Positions 44,546-54,593 of a DNA stretch of 64,000 nucleotides are shown here, piece by piece. Under the pieces are notes generated by a model, which saw only the letters and a list, made by a program, of their open reading frames with translations, made no database searches and had not been told where the DNA came from. Position numbers and translations under genes: made by a program. Position 1 is the stretch's first letter. Each line of letters begins with the position of its first letter. The DNA comes from Bacteroidales bacterium. GTDB taxonomy: Bacteria; Bacteroidota; Bacteroidia; Bacteroidales; GCA-2748055. The stretch spans positions 1 to 64,000 of the forward strand of contig JAIPBT010000013.1 of NCBI GenBank assembly GCA_021738565.1, written 5' to 3'.

Positions 44546-47365
44546 TTAATCTTTCAATGGTCCTTCAGATTTTCTTTTGTCATAAATGTCAGTATGCAAC
44601 TCATTTTTTGGCAATGAGAACCAGAATTCAGATCCTTTACCGGGTTCCGACTTGACTCCAAGTTCTCCCCCCAGCAAATCGACAAGGTTTTTTGAGATGG
44701 CCAATCCAAGTCCTGTTCCGCCATAAATTTTTGTTTCCGTTTTGTGTCCCTGCATAAACCTGTCAAATATCAATTCCAGCTTATCTGAACTTATTCCGAT
44801 GCCTGTATCTTTTACATAAATGCGGATGGTCTCCCCGGTATCCTCCACTCCAAGTTCAACATATCCCTGCTCTGTGAATTTTATGGCGTTGTTTAACAAG
44901 TTGGAGATTATCTGAACAAGCCTGAACGGATCTGAAAATATGGTTGTTTCAGAAGTTGGCAGTTTCCATGCAAATCTCAAATCAAGGTGTGATTTGTCCA
45001 ATCTGTCTGCATTCTGCATGAATATCGCTATTTGCTCATTCAACAGGGTATTAAGTTCTAAGTCACTTTTCTTGATCTGTATCTGCCCGGCTTCAATTTT
45101 CGATATATCAATGATATCATCGATCAGGTTCATAAGCGTATCTGCCCCGTGATTGATCAGCGTAATAAATTCTTCCCTGTCGATCTGATCAAGTGTTTCA
45201 TCTTTCAGTAGGTCAGAAAATCCCACGATTGCATTCATCGGTGTTCTGATCTCATGGGACATGTTCGACAGGAAAGCTGTCTTAAGGCGATCTGATTCCT
45301 CTGCCTTTTCCTTGGCCTCTTTAAGGTTTCTCTCAGCAAGCTTTCGGTCGGTGATGTCTTTAACAGTAATAACCATCGATTCAGGATTTCCCGCATTATT
45401 GTATATTGCACCGGTTGAAACTTCGGACTCAAAATACCTACCGTCAGCTCTACGAATGGTAAATTCAAGATTTTTTATATAACCCACTTCCCATGTTTTG
45501 TTGAAATTATTGATCGCCGATCTCCAGTATCTTCTTTCAATAAAATGAAAAATATTCTGATGGAGAACCTTTTCAGTGGTGACGTTCAGCGCTTCCAACA
45601 GATTCGTATTGTAGTCGATTATCAGGCCTTTCGGATCAACAACAATGATAGGATCCGGTGATGATTCAAATATCCTTCTTTGCTTTTCCTGGCTTTCCCG
45701 AAGATTATCCTGATCGCGCTTCCTTTCAATGGCCAGGGCGATCTGACCACTCACAAATTCCAGTATTTGCACGTCCTCCTCAGAATACATCACTTTATCA
45801 TTGTAGGATTGCACGACAAAAACACCTGTAATCTTATTGTCTATCTTTAGAGGCACCCCCAGCCAGCTAACACACGGGGCCCCCACAGGCTCAATTAATC
45901 CATCTGCAGTCAATTGCTTTTCCCTTTCAGCATCAATTAACTGCGACTTTCCGCTACTCACAACATATCCCGTAAATGTCTTTCCGGCCGGAAATTCGGT
46001 AAAAGAATCCTTTTCATCCCTGAGAAAGGGCAATGTAAGCATATTGGATTCTTTATGATATAGCGCAAGGAAACAATTTGTTGTATCGATAATATTCCCC
46101 AGGAACTCCCTTATTTTCTCATAGAGTTCATCAAGGTTACTGGTTGTGTTAACCGCATTTGAAATATTAAAAAGTGTTCTCTGGATATTTTCATTTCTTT
46201 TTCTTTCAGAAATGTCCTCGTGCGTTCCGATGATTCTTTTTGTCTTTCCTTCATCTGATCTCTCCAGAACCCTTCCCCTGCTAATGATCCATTTATAACT
46301 TCCGTCATTGCACTGCAAACGGAATTCAATTTCAAAATGACTCCGATTGGTCTTTATGGATTTGTCAATGGAATTCAGCACAAATCCCTTGTCCTCAGGA
46401 TGCAACAAACCATACCACGTATCAAGTTCATGGGGCAATTCATCAGGATCATATCCAAGCATCCTGAAATATATCGGTGAATAAAATATCTCATTCGTTT
46501 CCAGGTCCCAATCCCAGTATCCAAGACTCGTAGCCTCTATCGCAAGCTTGAGTCTCTCTTCGCTTAATTCAGTGGAGCGGGCCGCTTTCCTTGTATTTGT
46601 AACATCCCTTATGACAAGAATATATTGTTCGCTGCTCCCGGCCTCGAATCTTTTCAGTGTATTTTCTGTCCAGATTTCACTGCCATCTATTTTCCGGCTC
46701 TTGCAAACATATTTCACCGAAATTTCATTCCCAAGTTCATCTGCAGCCTTTTTCAGATTCCTTTTGCAGAAACCACTTCCCTCTTTCTGTAAAAAGGATA
46801 TTATCTCATCATCAGCAAAAGAAGCTTCAAACCCAAACAGATCCCTGACCGTTTCGTTAAGGTCCTTTATCTCCAGTGTGTCGGCTTCAATAAGAAGAAT
46901 GCCATCTGCAACCGTATTGAAGATGGAGTGGTATTTTAGCTCTGATTGCCTTAGCTCATATTCAACTTTTCTGTTCTTCTTTAGTACCTTGCCGTACTTT
47001 TGCGAGGAATAGACTGTTGGTACCAGTTTTACCAGGTTTCCTTTGACAATGTAATCCCAGACACCCCGGGTTAAAGTTTCAGCTGCCCTAAGTTCATTTT
47101 TTTCACCCACAAGGTATATGAAAGGTATATGAAAAGCAGATCTGCTGTGAAGCTTCTCAACCATATTGCGCAAAACTTCAGGAAGATCGTAATCAGATAT
47201 GATCAGATCCATATCTCCATTTAATAATTGGCTATGCAGGAGCTTTTCATTTTTACAAAGCCAGTATTCCGGTTCATAATTTCCCTGCCGCAGAATTTCC
47301 ACCATCTCCTTGACAATGGAATCATCCACATACCAGAAACAAATACTGATCTTTAGTCCTGCCAT
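44546..47365 (-). CDS. Multi-PAS/GAF sensor histidine kinase with N-terminal receiver-like domain
   Basis: 939 residues without membrane segments. About 1-125 resembles a response-regulator receiver (LIISDYDLPEVLRN, phosphoacceptor Asp about residue 60; late IVKGN in place of the usual KP loop). PAS domains lie at about 140-255 and 270-390 (YWDWDLETNEIFYSPIYFRM and a PAC motif), a GAF domain at about 395-550 (FLALYHKESNMLTLPF, VSWLGVPLKIDNKITGVFVV) and a third PAS at about 560-680. The kinase core has His704 in NMSHEIRTPMNAIVGFSD, followed by the HATPase domain with NLLNNAIKFTE, VKDTGIGIS, and GGTGLGLAISKNL. A cytoplasmic kinase responding to several inputs; no cognate regulator gene is adjacent. 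Confidence 0.93.
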   Translation of the reverse strand: MAGLKISICFWYVDDSIVKEMVEILRQGNYEPEYWLCKNEKLLHSQLLNGDMDLIISDYDLPEVLRNMVEKLHSRSAFHIPFIYLVGEKNELRAAETLTRGVWDYIVKGNLVKLVPTVYSSQKYGKVLKKNRKVEYELRQSELKYHSIFNTVADGILLIEADTLEIKDLNETVRDLFGFEASFADDEIISFLQKEGSGFCKRNLKKAADELGNEISVKYVCKSRKIDGSEIWTENTLKRFEAGSSEQYILVIRDVTNTRKAARSTELSEERLKLAIEATSLGYWDWDLETNEIFYSPIYFRMLGYDPDELPHELDTWYGLLHPEDKGFVLNSIDKSIKTNRSHFEIEFRLQCNDGSYKWIISRGRVLERSDEGKTKRIIGTHEDISERKRNENIQRTLFNISNAVNTTSNLDELYEKIREFLGNIIDTTNCFLALYHKESNMLTLPFLRDEKDSFTEFPAGKTFTGYVVSSGKSQLIDAEREKQLTADGLIEPVGAPCVSWLGVPLKIDNKITGVFVVQSYNDKVMYSEEDVQILEFVSGQIALAIERKRDQDNLRESQEKQRRIFESSPDPIIVVDPKGLIIDYNTNLLEALNVTTEKVLHQNIFHFIERRYWRSAINNFNKTWEVGYIKNLEFTIRRADGRYFESEVSTGAIYNNAGNPESMVITVKDITDRKLAERNLKEAKEKAEESDRLKTAFLSNMSHEIRTPMNAIVGFSDLLKDETLDQIDREEFITLINHGADTLMNLIDDIIDISKIEAGQIQIKKSDLELNTLLNEQIAIFMQNADRLDKSHLDLRFAWKLPTSETTIFSDPFRLVQIISNLLNNAIKFTEQGYVELGVEDTGETIRIYVKDTGIGISSDKLELIFDRFMQGHKTETKIYGGTGLGLAISKNLVDLLGGELGVKSEPGKGSEFWFSLPKNELHTDIYDKRKSEGPLKD

Positions 47366-47734
47366 TAGATAAATTGCGGGTTTGAAGCGTTAAAAATAAC
47401 ATAATTTTGATACAATTGAAGCCAGGTTCCGACTCAATTTTCCCGTGTGTGGCATTTTGCCATATATTCAGAAAAGAAGCAAATTGGAGACATTCCCTCC
47501 GGTCTTTTTGTCGTGCCGGTACCAATGTGTTTTTAAAAATTTTGCAGCAACACAGATATCGGACATTATGGACAGACACTAATTAAAGCATGTCAATACA
47601 GCCCGGTGGCTGGATCATAATGTTCGTTTGCAAGGCCTGCGAAGTCGGGAAATGCGGAGTCCCGATATATTATCGGGATGAGCAATTTCCCGACGAGCGT
47701 AACGCAGCAAACGGACATTATGGACAGACACTAA
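47366..47734. other. Intergenic region with an inserted hairpin element
   Basis: Between the sensor kinase start and the TonB receptor stop. The first 170 bp are AT-rich and probably contain the kinase promoter (minus strand). The rest contains the hairpin element and its flanking direct repeats described separately. No coding frame is supported. Confidence 0.6.
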
Positions 47735-47739
47735 TTAAA
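47561..47739. repeat. Palindromic insertion element with 27-bp flanking direct repeats
   Basis: GGACATTATGGACAGACACT plus AATTAAA occurs at 47561-47587 and again at 47713-47739. Between and overlapping them, 47616-47722 folds into a long hairpin. The outer arms are CATAATGTTCGTTTGC and GCAAACGGACATTATG (one mismatch), the inner arms GTCGGGAAAT / ATTTCCCGAC, and the innermost TCCCGATA / TATCGGGA. It carries no gene. It looks like a small non-autonomous palindromic element inserted behind the TonB receptor gene. Confidence 0.7.
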
Positions 47740-50158
47740 ATCGGGCTTTCAGGCTCACAAGCAGGTTTCTTCCCGCCTGCGGATAATAACCGTCCATATA
47801 GTATTCCCGGCCTCCACTATAATACCTGTAAAGCCAGGCATTGGTTTCATATTCTATATCGAATAGATTTGCTATTAAAATGCTCAGGGAAATTTCCTCC
47901 GCCCATCCGGGATGCATACTGTAAGAGGCCGACAGGTCATTCACAAAATACGGATCAATAATATAATTCTCATTGGATGTATTGTCAATATATTGTTTGC
48001 CCACGTATTTAGAGATCAGTGCAAACCTGAAGCCACCTTCAATTTTATAATCCAGCTGGCTTGCTGCCACAACCGAAGGTGAATAGGCAAGGCTAGACCT
48101 GCCCACCTCCTGTTGTACCTGGTAAGGTTCATTCGCCGGGTCCGACCAGTAATCCCAATTATCGATATAATTTACAAAATCCAGAATCTCATTTCTGCTG
48201 AATGTTATGTTGCCTTTCCAGATGAATTTATCATACAGGCTAAACCCCATCTCTAACTCAATTCCTGCCCTGTAGCTATCTTCCACATTTGTCATTACCG
48301 GGTAGCCCACTTCATTTATCTGACCGGTGAGGACAAGCTGATTATAATAACGCATCAGGTAGGCAGTCACTCCAGTACTGAAATTGTTGCCGGAATACGA
48401 ATATCCTGCTTCATAATCATCAAGTCTTTCAGGCACCGGTTCTCTTTCCGGGGGTGCATCGGTATAGTTGTTCCTGTTGGGTTCGCGGTTTGCCCGTGCA
48501 TAAGAGAGGAATGTCCTGTGATCAGGGAAAGGCTCAAAATTGACACCGGCTTTGGGGTTAAAGAACAGGTAATTATGTGCCTGCGTAACATCCCGGTTGT
48601 TTGCATCCTGTCCATCTATATCGTGTTGGATCGATCTGAGCTGAAGATCAATGAAACCGGTAAGTTTTTGACTGAAAAAGTAATAGTATTTCCCATATAC
48701 ATTCCAGTCATATTTATCACCTGTACCATCGTACCATTGGTGCCCTGGTATATTTTCCCCAAAATACCGGGCCCAGATCACTTTACCAAAATGTTTTCCC
48801 AAATAACGGTTCCAGCCCCCGCCCAATATCAAATTATTATTCTCATTTTCATAGCTTAACGATGCAATGGCCCCATAAAAATCGTTGTCCAGCCATTTCC
48901 TTCTTACAAGGTCGGTGCTGAACAGTGTATCATTCCCGGTAACAGGCTTTTGCATCCCGTAGTAGTCATATTCCTGATCGGTTTCATACTCTTCATAATA
49001 ACCGCTGCCCTTTGTATAATGCAATGCTGTATTCAAATAGATTCGGCTGGATATTTGCCTGTTGTAATGCAATTGATAGTGGATCTGATCGTAGTGGTCA
49101 ATCTGATTGCCGTAATAAGCTGTCTCTCCCGCAGAATCTGTATATGCTCCCATTGCATTGAACGTTCGACGCGTATCCAGTAGATCAGAAGGCACTCCGC
49201 CCCAGGCCTGGTACAATTCTTCGAATCCGCCAAAAGTAATGAACTTCAGGCTGGATAACTCTTCATACCATCCCGCTGAAAAGTAGTAGGATTGAAGATC
49301 GGTCCATGCCCTGTCGATATATCCGTCTGAACGGAGATCAGACAATCTTACATCAAATGTAAACTTATCATATAGCAGACCCGATCCTGCTGAGATCGTA
49401 TTCCTGATGGTATTAAAAGAACCTGCTGTACCATAATAATTTGTATATGGTTGCTTGTTGATCAGATCTGTCTGCATATTGACAGTCGCCCCAAATGCAG
49501 CAGCACCGTTGGTGGATGTTCCAACTCCGCGCTGGATCTGTATCTGCTCGGTTGATGAAGCAAGTTCAGGAAGATCAACCCAGAATACACCATGAGATTC
49601 CGCATCGTTCAGAGGGATGCCGTTAATGGTCACATTGATCCTGTTGGCATCCGATCCTCTGATCCGCATAGAAGTATAGCCAACGCCGTTACCTGCATCT
49701 GATGATGTGATCAGTGAAGGTGTGGTTTGCATCACATAAGGAATATCCCGGCCAGTATTCATTGCGAGTATTTCCTGGTCATTCAGGTTTGTATAGGCCA
49801 TCGGGGTTTTTTTCCCTGCTTTAAGAGCACTGATCGTAACTTCCTCTCCCCTGAAAAACAGCTGTTTCAACCTTATTTCACCAACATCAACCTGCCTGTC
49901 CACCTCAATTCGCTGCTCTGCCGTTTCAAACCCGAGGTAAGAAACAACAAGCTGGTAGGTTCCCTTAGGAACTGATGGTATTTTAAAAAACCCTTCCGGA
50001 CCGCTTATGGTTCCCCTGTTTAGTTCACTGATTATAATACTTGCTCCTTCAACGGGTAATTTCTTTTCATCAATAACCCTTCCGGAAATCTCAAACTGTG
50101 CATTCAAATGTACAGTTGCTGCCAGACATAACAGACCGGCAATAACCTGTTTCTTCAT
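47735..50158 (-). CDS. TonB-dependent receptor, probable thiamine transporter
   Basis: Outer-membrane active transporter of 807 residues. Signal peptide (to about 20, HLNAQ), carboxypeptidase-like regulatory domain at about 22-105 (ISGRVIDEKKLPVEGASIII), plug at about 115-240 (IPYVMQTTPSLITSSDAGNG, then RIRGSDANRINVTINGIPLN), and a beta barrel to the C-terminal Phe (GRNLLVSLKARF). A TPP riboswitch lies directly upstream on the same strand (50194-50272), so its cargo is most likely thiamine or a precursor; this rests on the riboswitch, not on the protein. The start at 50158 gives a normal signal peptide. Confidence 0.93.
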   Translation of the reverse strand: MKKQVIAGLLCLAATVHLNAQFEISGRVIDEKKLPVEGASIIISELNRGTISGPEGFFKIPSVPKGTYQLVVSYLGFETAEQRIEVDRQVDVGEIRLKQLFFRGEEVTISALKAGKKTPMAYTNLNDQEILAMNTGRDIPYVMQTTPSLITSSDAGNGVGYTSMRIRGSDANRINVTINGIPLNDAESHGVFWVDLPELASSTEQIQIQRGVGTSTNGAAAFGATVNMQTDLINKQPYTNYYGTAGSFNTIRNTISAGSGLLYDKFTFDVRLSDLRSDGYIDRAWTDLQSYYFSAGWYEELSSLKFITFGGFEELYQAWGGVPSDLLDTRRTFNAMGAYTDSAGETAYYGNQIDHYDQIHYQLHYNRQISSRIYLNTALHYTKGSGYYEEYETDQEYDYYGMQKPVTGNDTLFSTDLVRRKWLDNDFYGAIASLSYENENNNLILGGGWNRYLGKHFGKVIWARYFGENIPGHQWYDGTGDKYDWNVYGKYYYFFSQKLTGFIDLQLRSIQHDIDGQDANNRDVTQAHNYLFFNPKAGVNFEPFPDHRTFLSYARANREPNRNNYTDAPPEREPVPERLDDYEAGYSYSGNNFSTGVTAYLMRYYNQLVLTGQINEVGYPVMTNVEDSYRAGIELEMGFSLYDKFIWKGNITFSRNEILDFVNYIDNWDYWSDPANEPYQVQQEVGRSSLAYSPSVVAASQLDYKIEGGFRFALISKYVGKQYIDNTSNENYIIDPYFVNDLSASYSMHPGWAEEISLSILIANLFDIEYETNAWLYRYYSGGREYYMDGYYPQAGRNLLVSLKARF

Positions 50159-50193
50159 AGCAATTAAATTTTATAATTCACGATGTATAAAGC

Positions 50194-50272
50194 AATTCCC
50201 TTCGCCGGCATTACCCGGATCAGGTCTAAGGGTATGATCTCAGCCTGGTATTTAAGGCACCCCCCTTAGTGA
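50194..50272 (-). promoter_or_regulatory. TPP riboswitch (THI element)
   Basis: On the minus strand, GGGGTGCCTTAAATACCAGG, then CTGAGATCATACCC and ACCTGATCCGGGTAATGCCG with GCGAAGGGA. These are the conserved thiamin-pyrophosphate aptamer blocks (GGGGUGCC, CUGAGA, ACCUGAUCNGGNUAAUNCCNGCGNAGGGA) in the right order. It ends about 35 nt before the TonB receptor start; in such leaders TPP binding usually lowers expression. No separate terminator is evident, so control of translation start is more likely. Confidence 0.96.
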
Positions 50273-50426
50273 AATTACCCTGTAAAGTTAAGAAGGTTTT
50301 ATTAGAAAATGAAACGAACATGCTCAAAAAGAAACGAGCATATTCGTTTCATTAATAAACATGCCCGGTAATAGAAATACTTTTTTTTACATCTTTGCGT
50401 TATAGAATAACGCCATTTATCATCTG

Positions 50427-51860
50427 TTGGGAAAAAAAATTCAAATAATGCTGGTCCTGGGCATAGTGTTCCTGCTCTACTACTGTCGTCCTGAAAGAAC
50501 CTATATTGAAGATCCTCAGGCAACACTTCATTTCAGCCTGGACACGGTATATTTCGACACAGTGTTTACCACAATTGGTACCACTACAAAATCCTTCATA
50601 ATCTATAATCCGCATGAACGTTTCATTAAGATCGGGAAGATATTGCTTGCCGGAGGAAGTAATTCGGTATTCAGGATAAATGTAGACGGAGTGTCCGGAT
50701 CAGAATTTGAAAATTTTGAAATCGCTCCCAATGACAGCATGTATGTATTCGTCGAGGCCACCCTCAACCCCAACGAATCTCCCGATATTTTAAGGATTCA
50801 GGACTCCATTACTTTTTCTGTAAATGGCAATATACAGGATATAGACCTGGTTGCATGGGGCCAGAATGTGCATCTGTACAGGGATAGTGTCATCGATTAT
50901 TCTGCCACCTGGTCAGCAGACAAACCCTATTTGATCATCGGGGGAATCCTTGTTGACACATTGCAGACGCTATCGATTGAAGAGGGTGTCAGAATATATA
51001 TGCACAGGGACGCCGGGATTTTTATAAAAGGCACGCTTGAAATGCTGGGCACTGTTGATAATCCGGTTGTGGTGCGTGGTGACAGACTGGAATCTTTCTA
51101 TGATGATATTCCGGGACAATGGTTCGGGATCTATTTCGCCCCGGGAAGCATGAACAATTTGATCGATCATGCCGATATCCTGAACGGTACTTTTGGTTTA
51201 TGGGCCGACTCTGTCGTCAATCATGACCAGCCCGTTTTAACCATTTCCAATACAGAGATCAACCGAATGGGGTATGATGGTATTCTTGGCCGGGGGACCA
51301 CCATTACGGCATACAATACTGTAATTGGCGATTGCGGCAACAGCTGTATTGAACTGTTGTATGAAGGAAGTTATGAGTTCACACACTGTACATTTGCAAA
51401 TTACTGGAATGACGGTTATTCCAATCGGAAAACACCTGCTGTTTACCTGGCGAACTACTATGCTTACGAGGACAGCCTCGGAGAAGTAATTCTTGAAACA
51501 AGGAATATCGATAAAGCCGATTTCCTCAATTGCATCATATTTGGAAACCGTGCAAATGAACTGGTTATCAGCAAATCTGAAGAAGGGAAATTGAATTACA
51601 TTTTTGACAGGTGCATTACCCGCTTTGATGAAGAAAAATTCAACTACTATGCTGATCCGGCTTTTATAGGGATCATTAACAATGCCGATCCAAAATTTGA
51701 TTCTTTGCATGTAAGTTACGAACTCGACTCATTGTCGCCTGCAATTGACAGGGGCCTGGCGGACTATGCAGAGCATCCTTACGACAAGGACAAGAAAGAA
51801 GACAGCAGGCTCTCTGATAAGGCTCCCGACCTGGGTGCATACGAAAGAATCTTAAAATAA
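50427..51860 (+). CDS. Lipoprotein with right-handed beta-helix repeats
   Basis: 477 residues. A TTG at 50427 gives MGKKIQIMLVLGIVFLLYYC, a good lipoprotein signal with a KK n-region and a Cys at position 20; the ATG at 50448 would lose the charged start. About 30-150 looks like an Ig-like or choice-of-anchor domain (FDTVFTTIGTTTKSFIIYNP). From about 170 to 440, repeated turns with Asn, Gly and Asp (IEEGVRIYMHRDAGIFIKGT, and MNNLIDHADILNGTFGLWAD) fit a parallel beta helix. It ends SDKAPDLGAYER, a common end in this family. Surface or periplasmic; function unknown. Confidence 0.78.
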   Translation: MGKKIQIMLVLGIVFLLYYCRPERTYIEDPQATLHFSLDTVYFDTVFTTIGTTTKSFIIYNPHERFIKIGKILLAGGSNSVFRINVDGVSGSEFENFEIAPNDSMYVFVEATLNPNESPDILRIQDSITFSVNGNIQDIDLVAWGQNVHLYRDSVIDYSATWSADKPYLIIGGILVDTLQTLSIEEGVRIYMHRDAGIFIKGTLEMLGTVDNPVVVRGDRLESFYDDIPGQWFGIYFAPGSMNNLIDHADILNGTFGLWADSVVNHDQPVLTISNTEINRMGYDGILGRGTTITAYNTVIGDCGNSCIELLYEGSYEFTHCTFANYWNDGYSNRKTPAVYLANYYAYEDSLGEVILETRNIDKADFLNCIIFGNRANELVISKSEEGKLNYIFDRCITRFDEEKFNYYADPAFIGIINNADPKFDSLHVSYELDSLSPAIDRGLADYAEHPYDKDKKEDSRLSDKAPDLGAYERILK

Positions 51861-51981
51861 ATACGACATTCCCGGTCTTCATTGCATTAACTATTGATGG
51901 AGAAAATCAATGTATATTCTCTGTCTGACCTGGCAAGACCATTGCCAGCATCATTTTGTAACAGGAAATCTATGATGTTTT

Positions 51982-52947
51982 ATGACCAGATACCTGCCCT
52001 TAAATGTTCTTCTGGCGTTGTTATTGGCAACGGACCTGAAATCGCAGTCTGCAGAGCATTGCGCGTTGTTCTATAATGTTGAAAATTTATTTCATCCCGC
52101 AGATGATACTACATCATCTGCCGATAATGAATTTACACCGGAGGGGATCCGCAATTGGAGCCATTACAGGTATAAGAAAAAAATTGCTTCAATATGCAAA
52201 ATCATTCTTGCATCAAATCAATGGCAACCTCCCGGATTGATAGGTCTTTGCGAAATCGAAAACAAAAAAGTCCTTGAAGATATTGTTTTCCACCCACTGC
52301 TTATCAATTACGAATACAGGATAATACATCGCGACGGCGATGACCACCGTGGAATGGAGGTCTCAATTTTGTACCGTCCCGATATGTTCCGTTGTATTGA
52401 TACCAGTTTCATCAGCATCCGGGACAGAGAGGGTAAAAAGATCAGGACACGTGACATACTTGCAGCAGAATTTGCAAATGACAATGATACATTGCTTTTT
52501 GTTGTGAACCACTGGACTTCAAAGTACAGTGGTGCTTATGAAACGGAGGAAACCCGGATGCTGCAGGCATCGATTCTGGGAAACTATGTAACAGATGCAA
52601 TGAAAAGAAATCCTGGCCTGCATATCATCATTACCGGTGATCTGAACGAAAACAGCCAGTCTGCTGCATGCAGGAAATTGGTGCATTCCTGCAATGCCCG
52701 GGAGGTCATCCCTGTTGAGGAATTGGGAACATACAAATACCAGGGAAAATGGATGAGAATCGATCACTTTTATATTGCCGGAAAATTACGAAGTGAAAAC
52801 TGCTCGGCTGCTATAGCAAGCGCTCATTATCTGCTTGAAGAAGACCCCAAATACACCGGGAGAATGCCATACAGGACATACAGAGGCTATGCTTACAACG
52901 GGGGGATCAGCGATCACCTTCCCTTGAAGCTTCTTTTCCTTTTTTAG
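51982..52947 (+). CDS. Secreted endonuclease/exonuclease/phosphatase-family protein
   Basis: 321 residues with a signal peptide (ending LKSQS). EEP fold: FYNVENLFHPADD at the start with the metal Asn, GLCEIENKKVLEDI with Glu (about residue 87), then VNHWTSKYSG with His (about 175), TGDLNENSQSAA with Asp-Leu-Asn (about 216), and GGISDHLPLKLLF with the terminal Asp-His pair. All catalytic positions are present, so it is probably active as a DNase or a phosphodiesterase outside the cytoplasm. Its 3' end overlaps the convergent CCA-type gene by 41 bp. Confidence 0.87.
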   Translation: MTRYLPLNVLLALLLATDLKSQSAEHCALFYNVENLFHPADDTTSSADNEFTPEGIRNWSHYRYKKKIASICKIILASNQWQPPGLIGLCEIENKKVLEDIVFHPLLINYEYRIIHRDGDDHRGMEVSILYRPDMFRCIDTSFISIRDREGKKIRTRDILAAEFANDNDTLLFVVNHWTSKYSGAYETEETRMLQASILGNYVTDAMKRNPGLHIIITGDLNENSQSAACRKLVHSCNAREVIPVEELGTYKYQGKWMRIDHFYIAGKLRSENCSAAIASAHYLLEEDPKYTGRMPYRTYRGYAYNGGISDHLPLKLLFLF

Positions 52948-54385
52948 AAAGCTTTTTTGGATTTTCCACCTTCAACCCAATTTCTTTCGCAGTAGCTATA
53001 AGCAAATCATATGCAGGTTCAATTTCATTGGGTATTTCCCCTTCCAGAATTGCCTCCTTGATCCTGTTCTTGAGTATGCCGATCTTTCTGCCTGGGCGTA
53101 TATTGAAGATCTCCTGGATTTCATTTCCCGATATTGGAGGCTGGAAATTCTGGATATGATCCTTTTTTTCTATTTCAATGAGCTTGTTCCTTACAATTGC
53201 AAAATTCTTCAAATGCTTCTTTACAGTCTTCTCATTTTTTGAAGTAATGTCGGCTTCACAAAGCATCATCAAATCTTCAATTTCATCACCGGCATCAAAC
53301 AGCAATCTTCTGACTGCGGAATCTGTTACCGTTTCCTGCGATAATACGATCGGGCGCAAATGGAGCTTAACAAGTTTCTGAACATACCTCATCCTTGCAT
53401 CCAGGGGGAGCCGAAGTCGCTTAAATATACCGGGAACCATCCTGGCGCCAATGAAATCATGTGCATGAAAGGTCCAACCTGTTCCGGGTTCAAATTTCCT
53501 GGTCAGGGGCTTTGCCACATCATGCAGCAATGCTGCCCATCTGAGGTAAAGGTTGTTGCTCTTCAAGGACAAATTGTCAAGTACCTCGAGTGTATGGTAG
53601 AAATTATCTTTGTGACCAATATTGTCCCTGACTTCAACACCCTTCATTTTATATAGCTCGGGTAAAATGTATTCCAGCAACCCGGATTCATCCAGTGTTA
53701 AAAAGCCCGTTCCCGGATGATCGGCCATGAGGATCTTATTGATCTCATCGGTAATCCTTTCCTGGGAAATGATCTTGATGCGATCCCTGGTATTCCTTAT
53801 TGATTCAAATGTTCTCTTTTCGATATCGAAACCGAGAATTGCAGCAAACCTGATCCCCCTGAGCATACGCAGCGGATCATCCGAAAAAGTACTGTCTGGA
53901 TCCGCGGGTGTCCTTATTATCTTTCTGTCAAGATCATTCATGCCGTCAAAAGGATCAAGCAATGCCCCAAAAGTTTTTTTATTCAGTGACAATGCAAGTG
54001 CATTAATGGTAAAATCCCGGCGAAGCTGGTCGTCCCTGAGTGTGCCGTTCTCAACGATAGGTTTCCTGGAGTCGCTTCGGTAGGATTCCTTTCTGGCTCC
54101 CACGAATTCCAGGATAATGTCTCCATGTTTTACCATCGCTGTGCCGTAATTCTTGTATACAGCCAGGTGTGCCCTGGAACCCAGTGCATTTTTAACATCA
54201 GTGGCAAGCTGTATACCGCTTCCGACTGCTACAATGTCTATATCCTTAATCTCATTCGAGGTCCTTCCCAGAATCTGGTCCCTTACAAATCCTCCAATAA
54301 CATATACCTCTGTGCCTGTTTCATCGGCTATCCTTGAAATCAATTTGAAAACCGGATCAGTAAGGTATTTTTTCAGGGAGATCAT
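52907..54385 (-). CDS. CCA-adding-type tRNA nucleotidyltransferase with HD domain
   Basis: 492 residues. The nucleotidyltransferase domain has VYVIGGFVRDQILGR (about 28-42) and DIDIVAVGSG (the DxD metal motif, about 49-58), then RRDFTINALALSL (about 120) and the neck region with DPLRMLRGIRFAAILGFDIE. The HD domain has RWAALLHDVAKPLTR (about 273) and a late HDFIGARMVP. Neither tRNA in this window encodes CCA, so this enzyme is needed. I chose the Met at 54385 (MISLKKYLTD); an upstream Met at 54427 adds 14 residues that overlap no other signal. Minus strand, single gene. Confidence 0.92.
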   Translation of the reverse strand: MISLKKYLTDPVFKLISRIADETGTEVYVIGGFVRDQILGRTSNEIKDIDIVAVGSGIQLATDVKNALGSRAHLAVYKNYGTAMVKHGDIILEFVGARKESYRSDSRKPIVENGTLRDDQLRRDFTINALALSLNKKTFGALLDPFDGMNDLDRKIIRTPADPDSTFSDDPLRMLRGIRFAAILGFDIEKRTFESIRNTRDRIKIISQERITDEINKILMADHPGTGFLTLDESGLLEYILPELYKMKGVEVRDNIGHKDNFYHTLEVLDNLSLKSNNLYLRWAALLHDVAKPLTRKFEPGTGWTFHAHDFIGARMVPGIFKRLRLPLDARMRYVQKLVKLHLRPIVLSQETVTDSAVRRLLFDAGDEIEDLMMLCEADITSKNEKTVKKHLKNFAIVRNKLIEIEKKDHIQNFQPPISGNEIQEIFNIRPGRKIGILKNRIKEAILEGEIPNEIEPAYDLLIATAKEIGLKVENPKKLSKKGKEASREGDR

Positions 54386-54593
54386 CTTTGCAAAAGTAAA
54401 TAAAAATTCTATTTGGCATTTCTGCATTCTGCACAGTTGGTAAATGATCCGGTTAACGAATTACACGCGGTATTCCCTTTTTGTAAACTCCTGAAACGTA
54501 AAAATAAGACACCATTGGTTCCTTTTTCCACCTCACAATATTTTCCAGCCTTAATCTTTATCAACATATTTACCTATTTTTACAGCAAAAATT

